Source: Bosea sp. ANAM02
Lineage (GTDB): Bacteria; Pseudomonadota; Alphaproteobacteria; Rhizobiales; Beijerinckiaceae
Assembly (NCBI RefSeq): GCF_011764485.1
Contig: NZ_AP022848.1
Span: 4,616,001 to 4,680,000, forward strand
DNA: 64,000 nt
Direction: 5' to 3'
In this document: positions 1 to 8,399 of the stretch, in pieces
Numbering within the stretch: position 1 is the stretch's first letter
Layout of the letters: every line of letters begins with the position of its first letter
Translations under genes and position numbers: made by a program
The notes under the pieces: generated by a model
Database searches by the model: none
What the model saw: only the letters and a program-made list of their open reading frames with translations
Told to the model about the DNA's origin: nothing

Positions 1-1289
1 AGCTTCTTGAAGACATAGCCGACGAGGCCGAAGACCAGCGCGAGCCAGATGTCGAATTCCTTGCTCGCGGCGGTATAGGCGCCGATGAAGCAGATCACCA
101 CGATGATCGGGCCGATGATCGAGAAGGGAATGCGCAGGATCGAGGCGAAGAGCGGCACCGTCGCCAGCACGACCACGACCGCGACGAGATTGCCGAGATA
201 CATGGACGCGATCAGGCCCCAGACGAAATCGGGACGGTCGGTGAAGAGGGTCGGGCCGGGATTCAGCCCCCAGATCATCAGGCCGCCCATCATCACCGCC
301 GCGGTCGCCGAGCCGGGAATGCCGAGCGCCAGCATCGGCAGCATCGCGGCAGAGCCGGCGGCATGGTCCGCGGTCTCGGGCGCGATCACGCCTTCTGGCT
401 CGCCCTTGCCGAACTTGGCGGGATGGCGCGAGGAGCGTTTCGCCATGGCATAGCTCATGAACGAGGCCGCGGTCGGCCCGCCCGGCGTGATGCCCATCCA
501 GATGCCGATCATCGAGGAGCGCAGGAGAGCGAGCCAGTAGCGCGGCAGCTTCATCGCGGTTCGCAGCACGTCTCCGATGCGCACCTTGGCGGCGACGCCC
601 TCGAATTTCAGCCCTTCCTCCATCGTCAGCAGCAATTCGCCGATGCCGAACAGGCCGATGACGGCGATCAGGAAGCTGACGCCGGCGAGCAGCACGTCGA
701 ACTCGAAGGTGAGACGGACATTGCCGGAGACCGAGTCCATGCCGATCGTCGCCAAGGCGAAGCCGATCGCCATCGACACGACCGTCTTGAAGGGCGAAGC
801 GCCGCCGAGCCCGATGAAGCTCGCGAAGGTCATGAAATAGACGGCGAAATATTCGGGCGAGGAGAAGCGCAGCGCGAATTTCGCGACCCAGCCCGAAAGC
901 AGCGTGATCAGGATGACGCCGGCGAGCGCGCCGAAGCCGGCCGACAGGAAGGCGAAGGAGAGCGCTTCCGTCGCCTTGCCCTGCTTGGCCATCGGATGGC
1001 CGTCGAAGGTCGTCGCGACCGACGAAGGCTCGCCGGGGATGTTGAACAGGATCGAGGTGGTCGAGCCGCCGAAAAGAGCGCCCCAGTAGAGCGAGGTCAG
1101 CAGGATGATCGCCGAGACCGGGTCCATCGAGAAGGTCAGCGGCAGCAGCAGCGAGACGCCGTTGGGCGCGCCGAGCCCCGGCAGGACGCCGACGAGCACG
1201 CCGAGAAGCACACCTGCCATCATCAGCAGGACATGGTGCGTGGTGAGCGCGACCGAGAAGCCGTGCATCAGGTTGGCGATGTTGTCCAT
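1..1289 (-). CDS. tctA: TctA-type large permease of a tripartite tricarboxylate transporter (3' part missing)
   Basis: Large integral membrane subunit of a TTT-family secondary importer, which takes up carboxylic acids together with TctB and the periplasmic TctC. Reading from an ATG at 1289 gives a hydrophobic protein beginning MDNIANLMHGF. It has the glycine/proline-rich family loops GVLPGLGAPNG near residue 37, GALFGGSTTSILFNIPGEPS near 70 and MGITPGGPTAASF near 270. About 430 codons are present; the family is usually near 500, so the C-terminus lies beyond the left edge. It starts 18 bp after the tctB stop, as the last gene of tctC-tctB-tctA. Substrate is unknown; the PdxA-like dehydrogenase upstream suggests a hydroxy acid. 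Confidence 0.93.
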   Translation of the reverse strand, partial: MDNIANLMHGFSVALTTHHVLLMMAGVLLGVLVGVLPGLGAPNGVSLLLPLTFSMDPVSAIILLTSLYWGALFGGSTTSILFNIPGEPSSVATTFDGHPMAKQGKATEALSFAFLSAGFGALAGVILITLLSGWVAKFALRFSSPEYFAVYFMTFASFIGLGGASPFKTVVSMAIGFALATIGMDSVSGNVRLTFEFDVLLAGVSFLIAVIGLFGIGELLLTMEEGLKFEGVAAKVRIGDVLRTAMKLPRYWLALLRSSMIGIWMGITPGGPTAASFMSYAMAKRSSRHPAKFGKGEPEGVIAPETADHAAGSAAMLPMLALGIPGSATAAVMMGGLMIWGLNPGPTLFTDRPDFVWGLIASMYLGNLVAVVVVLATVPLFASILRIPFSIIGPIIVVICFIGAYTAASKEFDIWLALVFGLVGYVFKK

Positions 1290-1307
1290 GCTGATATCCC
1301 CGCCGTC

Positions 1308-1796
1308 TCAGAGGCCGATGAGCGGCTCGATCGGGCCCTTGAGCAGGCCGATCTGGAAGAATTTCTCGAGAGAGAAGTAGAGGAAGGCCGCCGTCGCAAA
1401 CGCCGTGACAAGGCTTGGCAGCCAGCCATATCCGCCCTGGAAGCGCATCGCGAAGACGAGGTAGACGATCGTCGCGACATACATGCCGAGTGTCGCGCTC
1501 AGCACGACGAAGGCGACGAGCGGCAGAAGAAAGGCCAGCACGCGCTTGCCGCGCTCGGCGTCGAGAAAGGCTTCTGCGAGCGCCGCCTTGCCGGCGACGC
1601 GCTGGCCGAGCGTAACTGCGATCGTGCCCAGGCTCGCCAACGCGATCAGCGCGCCGGCATAGAAGGGGAAGGCGCCGGGCTGTGGGCCGGACGTATCCCA
1701 GCCGATGCCGAATTCGAGCGAGCCCTTCACGATGACGAGCCCGAAGACCAGCGTCAGGATCGCAGTCCCGATCTCGGCCCAGAAGCGGGTGATCAT
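1308..1796 (-). CDS. tctB: TctB-type small permease of a tripartite tricarboxylate transporter
   Basis: Small membrane subunit (162 aa) that pairs with TctA in the inner membrane. Four hydrophobic segments are visible: near residues 8-26, 44-62, 87-125 (a split pair) and 128-145. This is the usual TctB layout and length. The ATG at 1796 is preceded by a purine-rich stretch. It lies between tctC and tctA on the same strand, but the gap to tctC is 200 bp and contains a palindromic repeat. Sequence conservation in this family is low, so the call rests on topology, length and the tctA neighbour. Confidence 0.85.
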   Translation of the reverse strand: MITRFWAEIGTAILTLVFGLVIVKGSLEFGIGWDTSGPQPGAFPFYAGALIALASLGTIAVTLGQRVAGKAALAEAFLDAERGKRVLAFLLPLVAFVVLSATLGMYVATIVYLVFAMRFQGGYGWLPSLVTAFATAAFLYFSLEKFFQIGLLKGPIEPLIGL

Positions 1797-1858
1797 GCGG
1801 TGGGTTCCTCCTTGCGGGAGCGGCGGGAAGGCACGGCTATACGGCTATAGGGAAAAGC

Positions 1859-1957
1859 GGGTCATCCCGGACGGAGCGAAGCGCACATCCGGGATCCATG
1901 CCTGAGCGGACCCGATGAAGGTTCCGGCATGGATCCCGGGTCAGGCCCGGGATGACC
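1859..1957. repeat. Intergenic palindromic repeat between tctC and tctB
   Basis: Outer arms GGTCATCCCGG (from 1859) and CCGGGATGACC (to 1957) are reverse complements. Inner arms CCGGGATCCATGCC and GGCATGGATCCCGG also pair, giving a long two-tier hairpin. Such elements built on GTCATCCCGGG are common between genes in Rhizobiales genomes; that is recall, not a search. In the tct transcript it would fold strongly just after tctC and could protect the binding-protein message or attenuate tctBA. Confidence 0.75.
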
Positions 1958-1996
1958 GCGTGTTTCCGAGGTCAATCGACGTGCGCCGATCCCACC

Positions 1997-2992
1997 TTAC
2001 TTCGCGACCCAGCCTTCGTTCTCGAAGACCTTCTTGTTCGCCGCCTCGTCCTTGGCGACGAAATCGGCGAATTCCTTGCCCTTCATGAACTTGCCGGTCT
2101 GGGCGGTGCGCGTCACGAACTCCTTCCACTCCGGCGTCTTGGAGACCTTTTCCAGAAGGTCCGCGTAATAGGTCACCGCATCGGCCGGGACGTCGGCCGG
2201 CAGCCAGACGGTGCGCGGCATCTGGAAGGTCTCGAGCGGCAGCCCCGCTTCCTTGCAGGTCGGGACGTCGCCCCAGCCCTTGCCGTCATGGACGGGCTCG
2301 CCCTTGGCCAGGCGCACCGGCGAGAAGACGCAGAGCGGCTTCACCTGCCCGGCCTTCCACTGGCCGATATTCTCGTTGGGATTGTTGGTGTTGGAGTCGA
2401 TATGGCCGCCGGCGAGCTGCACCGCCGCAGCGCTGCCGCCCTGGAACGGTACGTAGATCCACTTCACGCCTGTCGCGTCCTGGATCATCGAGGTCAGGGT
2501 CTGGTCGGTATCCTTCGACTGGCTGCCGCCCATCTTGAAGCCCATGGGCTTGGCCTTGACCGCCTCGATATAGGCCTTGGCATCGGCATAGGGAGCGTCG
2601 CCCTTGACCCAGAGCAGGAACTCGTCGAGCGCCAGCGCCGCGACGGGAGTGAGGTCGGAAAACTTGTAGCCGAGCTTGGCGACGTAAGGCAGGAGATAGG
2701 CGTTGTTGGTCCCGAAGATCACGCGGTTCGGATCGCCCTTGGCGCCCTTGCCATAGACATAGCCCTCGGCGCCGGAGCCGCCGCCCTTGTTCACCACCAC
2801 GATCGGCTGCTCGGTGAACTTGTGCTTGGTGATGATCGACTGGATGATCCGGGCAAAGTTGTCGGTGCCGCCGCCGGCGCCCGAGGTCACGACGAATTCG
2901 ATCGGCTTGGTCGGTTCCCAGGCCTGCGCGGCACCGATGCCGCCAAGCGTCAGCGCACCGGCGATCGCGGCCGAAATGGCGATTGTCTTCAT
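1997..2992 (-). CDS. tctC: TctC/Bug-family periplasmic substrate-binding protein
   Basis: Extracytoplasmic solute receptor (331 aa) of the TTT importer. It has a cleavable signal peptide (MKTIAISAAIAGALTLGGIG...AQA, cleavage near residue 24). The mature Bug fold starts with KPIEFVVTSGAGGGTDNFAR, where the GGGTD loop normally contacts the carboxylate of the ligand. Length matches the family (about 320-330). It is the first tct gene, which would give it the highest dose as usual for binding proteins. The ligand cannot be read from sequence; Bug proteins bind di- and tricarboxylates, aromatic acids and other acids. Confidence 0.92.
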   Translation of the reverse strand: MKTIAISAAIAGALTLGGIGAAQAWEPTKPIEFVVTSGAGGGTDNFARIIQSIITKHKFTEQPIVVVNKGGGSGAEGYVYGKGAKGDPNRVIFGTNNAYLLPYVAKLGYKFSDLTPVAALALDEFLLWVKGDAPYADAKAYIEAVKAKPMGFKMGGSQSKDTDQTLTSMIQDATGVKWIYVPFQGGSAAAVQLAGGHIDSNTNNPNENIGQWKAGQVKPLCVFSPVRLAKGEPVHDGKGWGDVPTCKEAGLPLETFQMPRTVWLPADVPADAVTYYADLLEKVSKTPEWKEFVTRTAQTGKFMKGKEFADFVAKDEAANKKVFENEGWVAK

Positions 2993-3061
2993 GGTTTCTC
3001 TCCCTGGGTTTTGATGATGCGAGGCCGCTCTTGCCGGCGGCTTTGTCGAGAAGGCTGAGCG

Positions 3062-4096
3062 TCAGGCGGCGACGCGGGTCCTGCCCTTTCCGTCCTGGGC
3101 CATCTTGATGGCGAGCGCGAGCGCGGCCCGCGTTGCGCCGAGATTGGCCACTCCCTTGCCGGCGATTTCGTAGGCCGTGCCATGAGCCGGCGTGCAGATC
3201 GGGAAGGGGAAGCCGCCGATGAGGGTGACGCCGCGGTCGAAGCCGATCAGCTTCATCGCGATCTGGCCCTGGTCGTGATACATCGTCAGCACGGCGTCGA
3301 AATCGCCGTTCCTGGCGCGCAGGAAGACGGTATCCGAGGGGAAGGGCCCCTCGACCGCGAAACCCTTGGCCTTGGCCGCCTTCACCGCCGGCTCGATCGT
3401 CTCGATCTCGTCGCGGCCGAAATTGCCCCCGTCGCCGGCATGGGGATTGATGCCTGCGACAGCGATGCGCGGCGGGTTGAAGCCGGCAGCGCGCAGGTTG
3501 GCATCGGCCAGCGTCAGCGCCCGCAGGATGCGCTCCTGCGTGATGTTCTGCGCGACCTCGGAGAGCGGGATATGCGAGGTGACGCGGGCGTTCCAGAGCT
3601 TGTCGAGGATATTGAACTCGCTCGCCGCGCCCTCGAAGCCGATGGCATCGCGCACGAAGCGGATTTCGTCGTCATAGCCTGGATAGGCGAAGCGCATCGC
3701 CGCCTTGTTGAAGGGCGTGAAGAACACCGCATCGGCCTGGCCGGAAGCGGCGAACTGCAACGCGCGGCGGAAATTCTCGGTCGCGGCCTTGCCGCCGGCC
3801 AGCGTCGCGGTGCCGCGCTTGAGATCGGCGGGGTCGTGGTTCGCGAGATCGACGAAGGCGGGCCTGTCGCCGAGCGGCAGCGCATCGCCGTCCTTCACCA
3901 CCTGGACCTGCGGATCGACGCCGCCATCCTCGATGCCGAGATCGAGCAGGCGCTTGTCGCCGAAGACGACATAGCGGGCGGCGCCGCGCAGATCAGCCTC
4001 CGACAGGATGCGAGCCGTCAGCTCGGGGCTGATGCCGGAAGGGTCGCCCATCGCCACGGCGATCACCGGCAAGGGATCATTCGTCCGCTCATTCAT
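3062..4096 (-). CDS. PdxA-family NAD-dependent dehydrogenase (4-phospho-hydroxyacid type, PdxA2-like)
   Basis: A 344-aa member of the 4-hydroxythreonine-4-phosphate dehydrogenase fold. Family landmarks are visible: AVAMGDPSGISPELT near residue 15, TSHIPL with a metal-ligand His near 175, the NPHAGDGGNFGRDE motif near 222 and MYHDQGQ near 275. The last two carry the remaining metal His residues. Biosynthetic PdxA usually has His where this protein has Asn in the GGNFG segment. Its setting beside a TTT importer and a GntR regulator points to the catabolic PdxA2 branch, which oxidises 4-phospho-D-threonate or -erythronate. No DUF1537 kinase, the usual partner, is nearby. Divergent from the gene at 4250. 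Confidence 0.82.
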   Translation of the reverse strand: MNERTNDPLPVIAVAMGDPSGISPELTARILSEADLRGAARYVVFGDKRLLDLGIEDGGVDPQVQVVKDGDALPLGDRPAFVDLANHDPADLKRGTATLAGGKAATENFRRALQFAASGQADAVFFTPFNKAAMRFAYPGYDDEIRFVRDAIGFEGAASEFNILDKLWNARVTSHIPLSEVAQNITQERILRALTLADANLRAAGFNPPRIAVAGINPHAGDGGNFGRDEIETIEPAVKAAKAKGFAVEGPFPSDTVFLRARNGDFDAVLTMYHDQGQIAMKLIGFDRGVTLIGGFPFPICTPAHGTAYEIAGKGVANLGATRAALALAIKMAQDGKGRTRVAA

Positions 4097-4165
4097 GGCC
4101 GCAACTCCGCTGCCTGATCGTTCTTCTGGCTACGTTGGCTAACACAGCAGGCGCACCTACTCAAG

Positions 4166-4183
4166 TATGCTGTATGCAGCATA
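4166..4183. promoter_or_regulatory. Inverted-repeat operator candidate in the pdxA-like / SAF oxidoreductase divergent promoter
   Basis: TATGCTG and CAGCATA are perfect 7-bp arms around a TATG spacer. The element sits in the 153-bp divergent region, about 66 bp from the plus-strand ATG and 70 bp from the minus-strand ATG. FCD-type GntR regulators bind short palindromes of this kind, and one is encoded at 5709, so this is its most likely operator. Confidence 0.6.
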
Positions 4184-4249
4184 TCGAGATTGTTGTACTC
4201 CTTGCGCCGGTTCGGATGCCGAGACCGCATCGAACCGGGAGGAAAGCCG

Positions 4250-5656
4250 ATGAATTTTCACGCGCATTACGCCGGGATCGCGGAGCCGGTCGAAACCTGC
4301 CTCGTCGGCAGCGGCAGCTTCGGGCGCAGCTATCTCGCGCAGTCGCGTCGGACGCGATTGGTGAACGCGCGCATCGCGGTGGACGTCACCGCCGAAGCCG
4401 CCGGCAAAGCTTTCGCGGCGGCGGGATTCCAGCCCGGCGAGATCGCGCTGTGTACGACCGGAGCCGAGGCGAAGGCTGCCTGGAATGCGGGCCAATGCGT
4501 CGCCACGGCGAGCCTCGATGTCGTCATGGAATTGCCCTTCATGCTGCTCGTCGAGGCAACCGGCAGCCCGGAAGCGGCGACGCGACATAGCCTCGCGGCG
4601 ATCGATGCCGGGCGCCATGTCGCGCTGGTCTCGAAGGAGGCCGACAGCGTCGTCGGGCCGGGCCTGGCACGGCTCGCCCGCGACAAGGGTGTGGTGGTGA
4701 CGCCGGTCGACGGCGATCAGCCGAGCCTATTGATCGCACTGGCGAGCTGGGCCGAAATCATCGGCCTGGAGATCATCGCAGCCGGCAAGTCGAGCGAATA
4801 TGATTTCGTCCTGGATGCCGCGACCGGCAACGTCACCTGCAATGGCGTGACGCGATCGCTGCCGGCCCTGCGCGAGCATTGGCTGCCGGGCTCGCGCTCC
4901 ATCACCGCCAATGCCGCCGAGCGCGCGCGCATCCTCGGCGAGGCCTTCCCCTTGAGGGCCGTGCCCGATCTCTGCGAGATGACGCTCGTCGCCAATGCGC
5001 TCGGCTTCTCGGCCGATGCTCCCGGCTTCCATGCGCCTCCGGCCCGCGTGCCGGAACTCGCCGACCTCTTCGCCGAGCGCAGCGAAGGCGGGTTGATGGG
5101 CGGCACGCGCCGGATCGACGTCTTCCATCATTTGCGCCTGGCCGAGGAAGCGAGCTTCGCCGGCGGCGTCTTCATCGTCGTCCGCTCAGACAATGACGAG
5201 ACCTGGGAGATGCTGGCCGGCAAGGGCCATGTCGTCAGCCGCAGCGGCAAGACCGCCGCGCTGTACCTGCCGCGCCATCTGCTGGGTGTCGAGGTTGCAA
5301 CCTCCATTCTCGATGCGGCCGGCCTCGGCCGCTCCGGCTATGGCGACGACTACCGGCCGCGGCAGGACCTCGTCGCGGTGGCGCAGCGCGACCTTGCGGC
5401 GGGGACCGTGCTCAGGATGGGCGGGCATCACCACAGCATCGAGAATGTCGGGGCCGAGGTGAGACCTGCTGCGGCGCTGGCGGCCGAAGGCCCTGCCCCG
5501 TTCTATCTGGCAGCCGATCGGACGCTCGTCCGTCCGGTCAAGGCCGGCGAGGCGATCCGTCTCGGCGATGTCGCGATCCCCGAGGACTCCGGACTGCTGG
5601 CGATGCGCCGGCGGCAGGATGGGCTCTTCTTCGCCGGGAACGGCATGGCGGTTTGA
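4250..5656 (+). CDS. SAF-domain NAD(P)-binding oxidoreductase (COG4091-like, homoserine-dehydrogenase-related)
   Basis: A 468-aa protein with an N-terminal Rossmann segment (VETCLVGSGSFGRSYLA near residue 18). The middle resembles homoserine dehydrogenase, including VSKEADSVVGPGLARLA near 139. The C-terminal SAF domain (AADRTLVRPVKAGEAIRLGDVAI, about residues 425-447) resembles the AFP/FlgA-like clamp. The ATG at 4250 follows a GGGAGGAAAG ribosome-binding site. Homologues are usually labelled predicted homoserine dehydrogenase or FlgA-like protein; neither role is supported here. Divergence from a PdxA-like gene and linkage to a TTT importer suggest oxidation of a hydroxy acid in the same pathway. 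The reaction is not known. Confidence 0.75.
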   Translation: MNFHAHYAGIAEPVETCLVGSGSFGRSYLAQSRRTRLVNARIAVDVTAEAAGKAFAAAGFQPGEIALCTTGAEAKAAWNAGQCVATASLDVVMELPFMLLVEATGSPEAATRHSLAAIDAGRHVALVSKEADSVVGPGLARLARDKGVVVTPVDGDQPSLLIALASWAEIIGLEIIAAGKSSEYDFVLDAATGNVTCNGVTRSLPALREHWLPGSRSITANAAERARILGEAFPLRAVPDLCEMTLVANALGFSADAPGFHAPPARVPELADLFAERSEGGLMGGTRRIDVFHHLRLAEEASFAGGVFIVVRSDNDETWEMLAGKGHVVSRSGKTAALYLPRHLLGVEVATSILDAAGLGRSGYGDDYRPRQDLVAVAQRDLAAGTVLRMGGHHHSIENVGAEVRPAAALAAEGPAPFYLAADRTLVRPVKAGEAIRLGDVAIPEDSGLLAMRRRQDGLFFAGNGMAV

Positions 5657-5708
5657 CAGCACGCAAGCCGCATGCCGTAACGGGGCAACCTGAAACAATG
5701 GAGCAGCG

Positions 5709-6374
5709 ATGAGCGAGGCGTCGGCCGACTATCCCCCGATCATGCGGCGGACCCTCCATGACGAGGTGCTGGAGCGCCTGCGCGACATGATCATCGAGGG
5801 GCGGCTCGCTCCCGGCCAGCGCATCAACGAGGGCCAGGTCGGCGCCCAGCTCGGCGTCTCGCGGACGCCGCTGCGCGAGGCGATCAAGACGCTCGCCAGC
5901 GAGGGGCTCGTCGAGATCCTGCCGGCCAAGGGCGCGATCGTCCGGAAATTCACGGCGCGCGACCTCGCCGACATCCTCGAGGTGATCAAGAGCCTGGAGC
6001 AGCTCGGCGGCCGGATCGCCTGCGCCCAGGCCAGCGACGCGACGGTCGCGGCGATCCACAAGCTGCACAAGGACATGCTCGCGCTCTATGCGACGCGCGA
6101 GCGGCTCGACTATTTCAAGCTGAACCAGGCGATCCACAGCGCCATCGTCGCCGCCTCCGGCAATGCCGTGCTGGCCGAGATGCACACCACCCTGCAGGCC
6201 CGGATCAAGCGGCTGCGCTTCGTCGGCAACGAGGGTCCCGAGAAATGGGCCGGCGCCGTGGCCGAGCACGAGGACATGATGGCAGCCCTGCTGAAGCGCG
6301 ACGCCGACGCCCTCTCCGAAGCGATCGGCCGCCATATGGACACGACGCTGGTGCGGGTGCGCGAGGTGCTCTGA
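5709..6374 (+). CDS. GntR-family (FCD/FadR-type) transcriptional regulator
   Basis: A 221-aa regulator with an N-terminal winged helix (LHDEVLERLRDMIIEGRLAPGQRINEGQVGAQLGVSRTPLREAIKTLASEGL, residues about 15-68). The all-helical FCD effector domain follows (residues about 85-215), with metal/ligand-type His residues in HSAIV and EHEDMM. It lies 52 bp after the SAF oxidoreductase gene on the same strand and is likely co-transcribed. It probably represses the divergent pdxA-like/SAF pair and perhaps tctCBA in response to a carboxylate. The palindrome at 4166-4183 is the candidate binding site. Confidence 0.92.
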   Translation: MSEASADYPPIMRRTLHDEVLERLRDMIIEGRLAPGQRINEGQVGAQLGVSRTPLREAIKTLASEGLVEILPAKGAIVRKFTARDLADILEVIKSLEQLGGRIACAQASDATVAAIHKLHKDMLALYATRERLDYFKLNQAIHSAIVAASGNAVLAEMHTTLQARIKRLRFVGNEGPEKWAGAVAEHEDMMAALLKRDADALSEAIGRHMDTTLVRVREVL

Positions 6375-6656
6375 GCGCCCATTCGAAACGGCGGCTTCGG
6401 CTGGGCCCATAGACTTTCGACCAAGCTCCGGACGGGGGCGGAAAGCCGCCTCGCTTCACCCGGAATTCGTTCCAGCGCAATCGTTTACTCTGCTCCCGGA
6501 GCCGGCCTTCACGTCCTCCGGGACGGCTATCCGCGCCCCCATTCTTTCAATAAGCTGTCGACAAGGCGGCCCGGGCACTTTCGCTCCAGGAGCTTCCGAT
6601 ACAACGGGGCCGTTCACCGCCCGGGCAGGGCGGTAAAGGCGTTCAAGGAGACATCC

Positions 6657-8249
6657 ATGAAGAAAATTCTGTTGGCGACGCTGTCGGCCTCCGCGCTGAT
6701 GGCAGCGCAGCCACTGATGGCCAAGACCCTGGTCTATTGCTCGGAGGGCAGCCCCGAGAATTTCGCGCCGAGCGTCAACACCACCGGCACGTCCTTCGAC
6801 GCGAACACCCAGATCTACGACACGATCGTCCAGTTCGAGCGCGGCGGCACCAAGGTCCAGCCGGCGCTCGCCGAAAAATGGGACATCACCCCGGATGGCC
6901 TGACCTACACGTTCCACCTGCGCAAGAACGTCAAGTGGCAGTCGAACAAGAATTTCAAGCCGACGCGCAACTTCAACGCCGACGACATCATCTTCATGAT
7001 CGAGCGGCAGTGGAAGGAAGCCAACCCGTTCTTCAAGGTGACCAGCTCGAACCACTCCTATTTCAACGACATGGGCATGCCCAAGCTGCTGAAGTCGGTC
7101 GAGAAGGTCGATGACTACACCGTCAAGATCACGCTGAACCAGCCGGAAGCGCCGTTCCTTGCCGACCTCGCCATGCAATATGCCAGCGTGCAGTCGAAGG
7201 AATACGCCGATGCGATGCTGAAGGCGGGCACGCCCGAGAAGCTCGATCAGGATCCGATCGGCACCGGCCCGTTCTATCTGGTGCAGTACCAGAAGGACGC
7301 GATCATCCGCTACAAGGCCAATCCCGACTACTGGGCCGGCAAGGCCAAGATCGACGACCTGATCTTCGCGATCACGCCGGACGCCTCGGTGCGCTGGGCC
7401 AAGCTCCAGAAGGGCGAATGCCATGTCATGCCCTATCCGAACCCGGCAGATCTCGACGCCATCAAGAAGGACGCCAATGTCGAGATCCTGGAGCAGCCGG
7501 GCCTGAACATCGGCTATCTCGCCTACAACACCACCAAGAAGCCCTTCGACGACGTCAAGGTCCGCCGCGCCATCAACAAGGCGATCAACAAGAAGGCGAT
7601 CATCGACGCCGTCTATCTCTCCAGCGGCGTCGCGGCGACGAACCCGATCCCGCCGACGATGTGGTCCTATAACGAGACGATCAAGGACGACCCCTTCGAT
7701 CCGGAGGCGGCCAAGAAGGAGCTGGCCGCGGCCGGCTATCCGAACGGGCTGGAGATCGACCTCTGGGCCATGCCGGTGCAGCGCCCCTACAACCCGAACG
7801 CCAAGCGCATCGCCGAGCTGATGCAGGCGGACCTCGCCAAGGTCGGCGTCAAGGCCGAGATCAAGAGCTTCGAATGGGGCGAGTATCGCAAGCGCATGCA
7901 GGCGGGCGAGCACCAGACGGGCATGCTCGGCTGGACTGGCGACAACGGCGACCCGGACAACTTCCTGCACACGCTGCTGGGTTGCGAGTCGGCCAAGACC
8001 AACGGCTCGAACGTCGCCAAGTTCTGCTACCAGCCCTTCGAGGAGCTGGTGCTGAAGGCGAAGAGCATCACCGACCAGGCCGAGCGCGAAAAGCTCTACC
8101 GGCAGGCGCAGGTGATCTTCAAGGAGCAGTCGCCCTGGTTCACCATCGCCCATGCGGTCCAGCTCAAGCCCGTCCGCAAGGAAGTGAAGGACTTCAAGCT
8201 CTCGCCGTTCGGCCGCCACACCTTCTACGGCGTCGACATCGGCAAGTGA
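6657..8249 (+). CDS. Periplasmic peptide-type ABC binding protein (SBP_bac_5), first of two
   Basis: A 530-aa binding protein with a signal peptide (MKKILLATLSASALMAAQPLMA, cleavage near residue 22). Its mature start, KTLVYCSEGSPENFAPS, is the hallmark of DppA-like dipeptide/haem binding proteins. The paired cysteines (C28 and a later Cys in the C-terminal half) are also typical. An AAGGAG site precedes the ATG at 6657. It heads the operon with a second paralogue, a D-aminopeptidase, two permeases and two ATPases. The likely ligands are di- or oligopeptides, perhaps with D-residues given the peptidase. The 282-bp upstream gap shows no clear operator. Confidence 0.92.
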   Translation: MKKILLATLSASALMAAQPLMAKTLVYCSEGSPENFAPSVNTTGTSFDANTQIYDTIVQFERGGTKVQPALAEKWDITPDGLTYTFHLRKNVKWQSNKNFKPTRNFNADDIIFMIERQWKEANPFFKVTSSNHSYFNDMGMPKLLKSVEKVDDYTVKITLNQPEAPFLADLAMQYASVQSKEYADAMLKAGTPEKLDQDPIGTGPFYLVQYQKDAIIRYKANPDYWAGKAKIDDLIFAITPDASVRWAKLQKGECHVMPYPNPADLDAIKKDANVEILEQPGLNIGYLAYNTTKKPFDDVKVRRAINKAINKKAIIDAVYLSSGVAATNPIPPTMWSYNETIKDDPFDPEAAKKELAAAGYPNGLEIDLWAMPVQRPYNPNAKRIAELMQADLAKVGVKAEIKSFEWGEYRKRMQAGEHQTGMLGWTGDNGDPDNFLHTLLGCESAKTNGSNVAKFCYQPFEELVLKAKSITDQAEREKLYRQAQVIFKEQSPWFTIAHAVQLKPVRKEVKDFKLSPFGRHTFYGVDIGK

Positions 8250-8300
8250 GCCGAATTGCCGACCGCGCCGCGACTTGGCGCGGCTGATGCATGCCAGACG

Positions 8301-8323
8301 GCGCGGCCCCGGCGGGGCCGCGC
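8301..8323 (+). promoter_or_regulatory. Perfect GC-rich hairpin between the two binding-protein genes
   Basis: GCGCGGCCCC and GGGGCCGCGC form a perfect 10-bp stem around a GGC loop. It starts 52 bp after the first binding-protein stop and has no following T-run. This fits an mRNA 3'-end stabiliser or pause site rather than a true terminator. It would raise the amount of the first binding-protein message over downstream genes. Confidence 0.6.
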
Positions 8324-8399
8324 TCCGGAAGGCGGAGACGATGGGGCACGAGGCCCCGCGCCCGATCCGCCTCTCCCGCCTCTGCCGAAAGAACCGCCC

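Noticed and set aside
363..1850. Long plus-strand open frame (495 codons) opposite tctA/tctB
   Set aside because: The translation is Arg/Asp/Glu/His-rich low-information text typical of antisense frames in GC-rich DNA; the opposite strand has clear TctA and TctB proteins.
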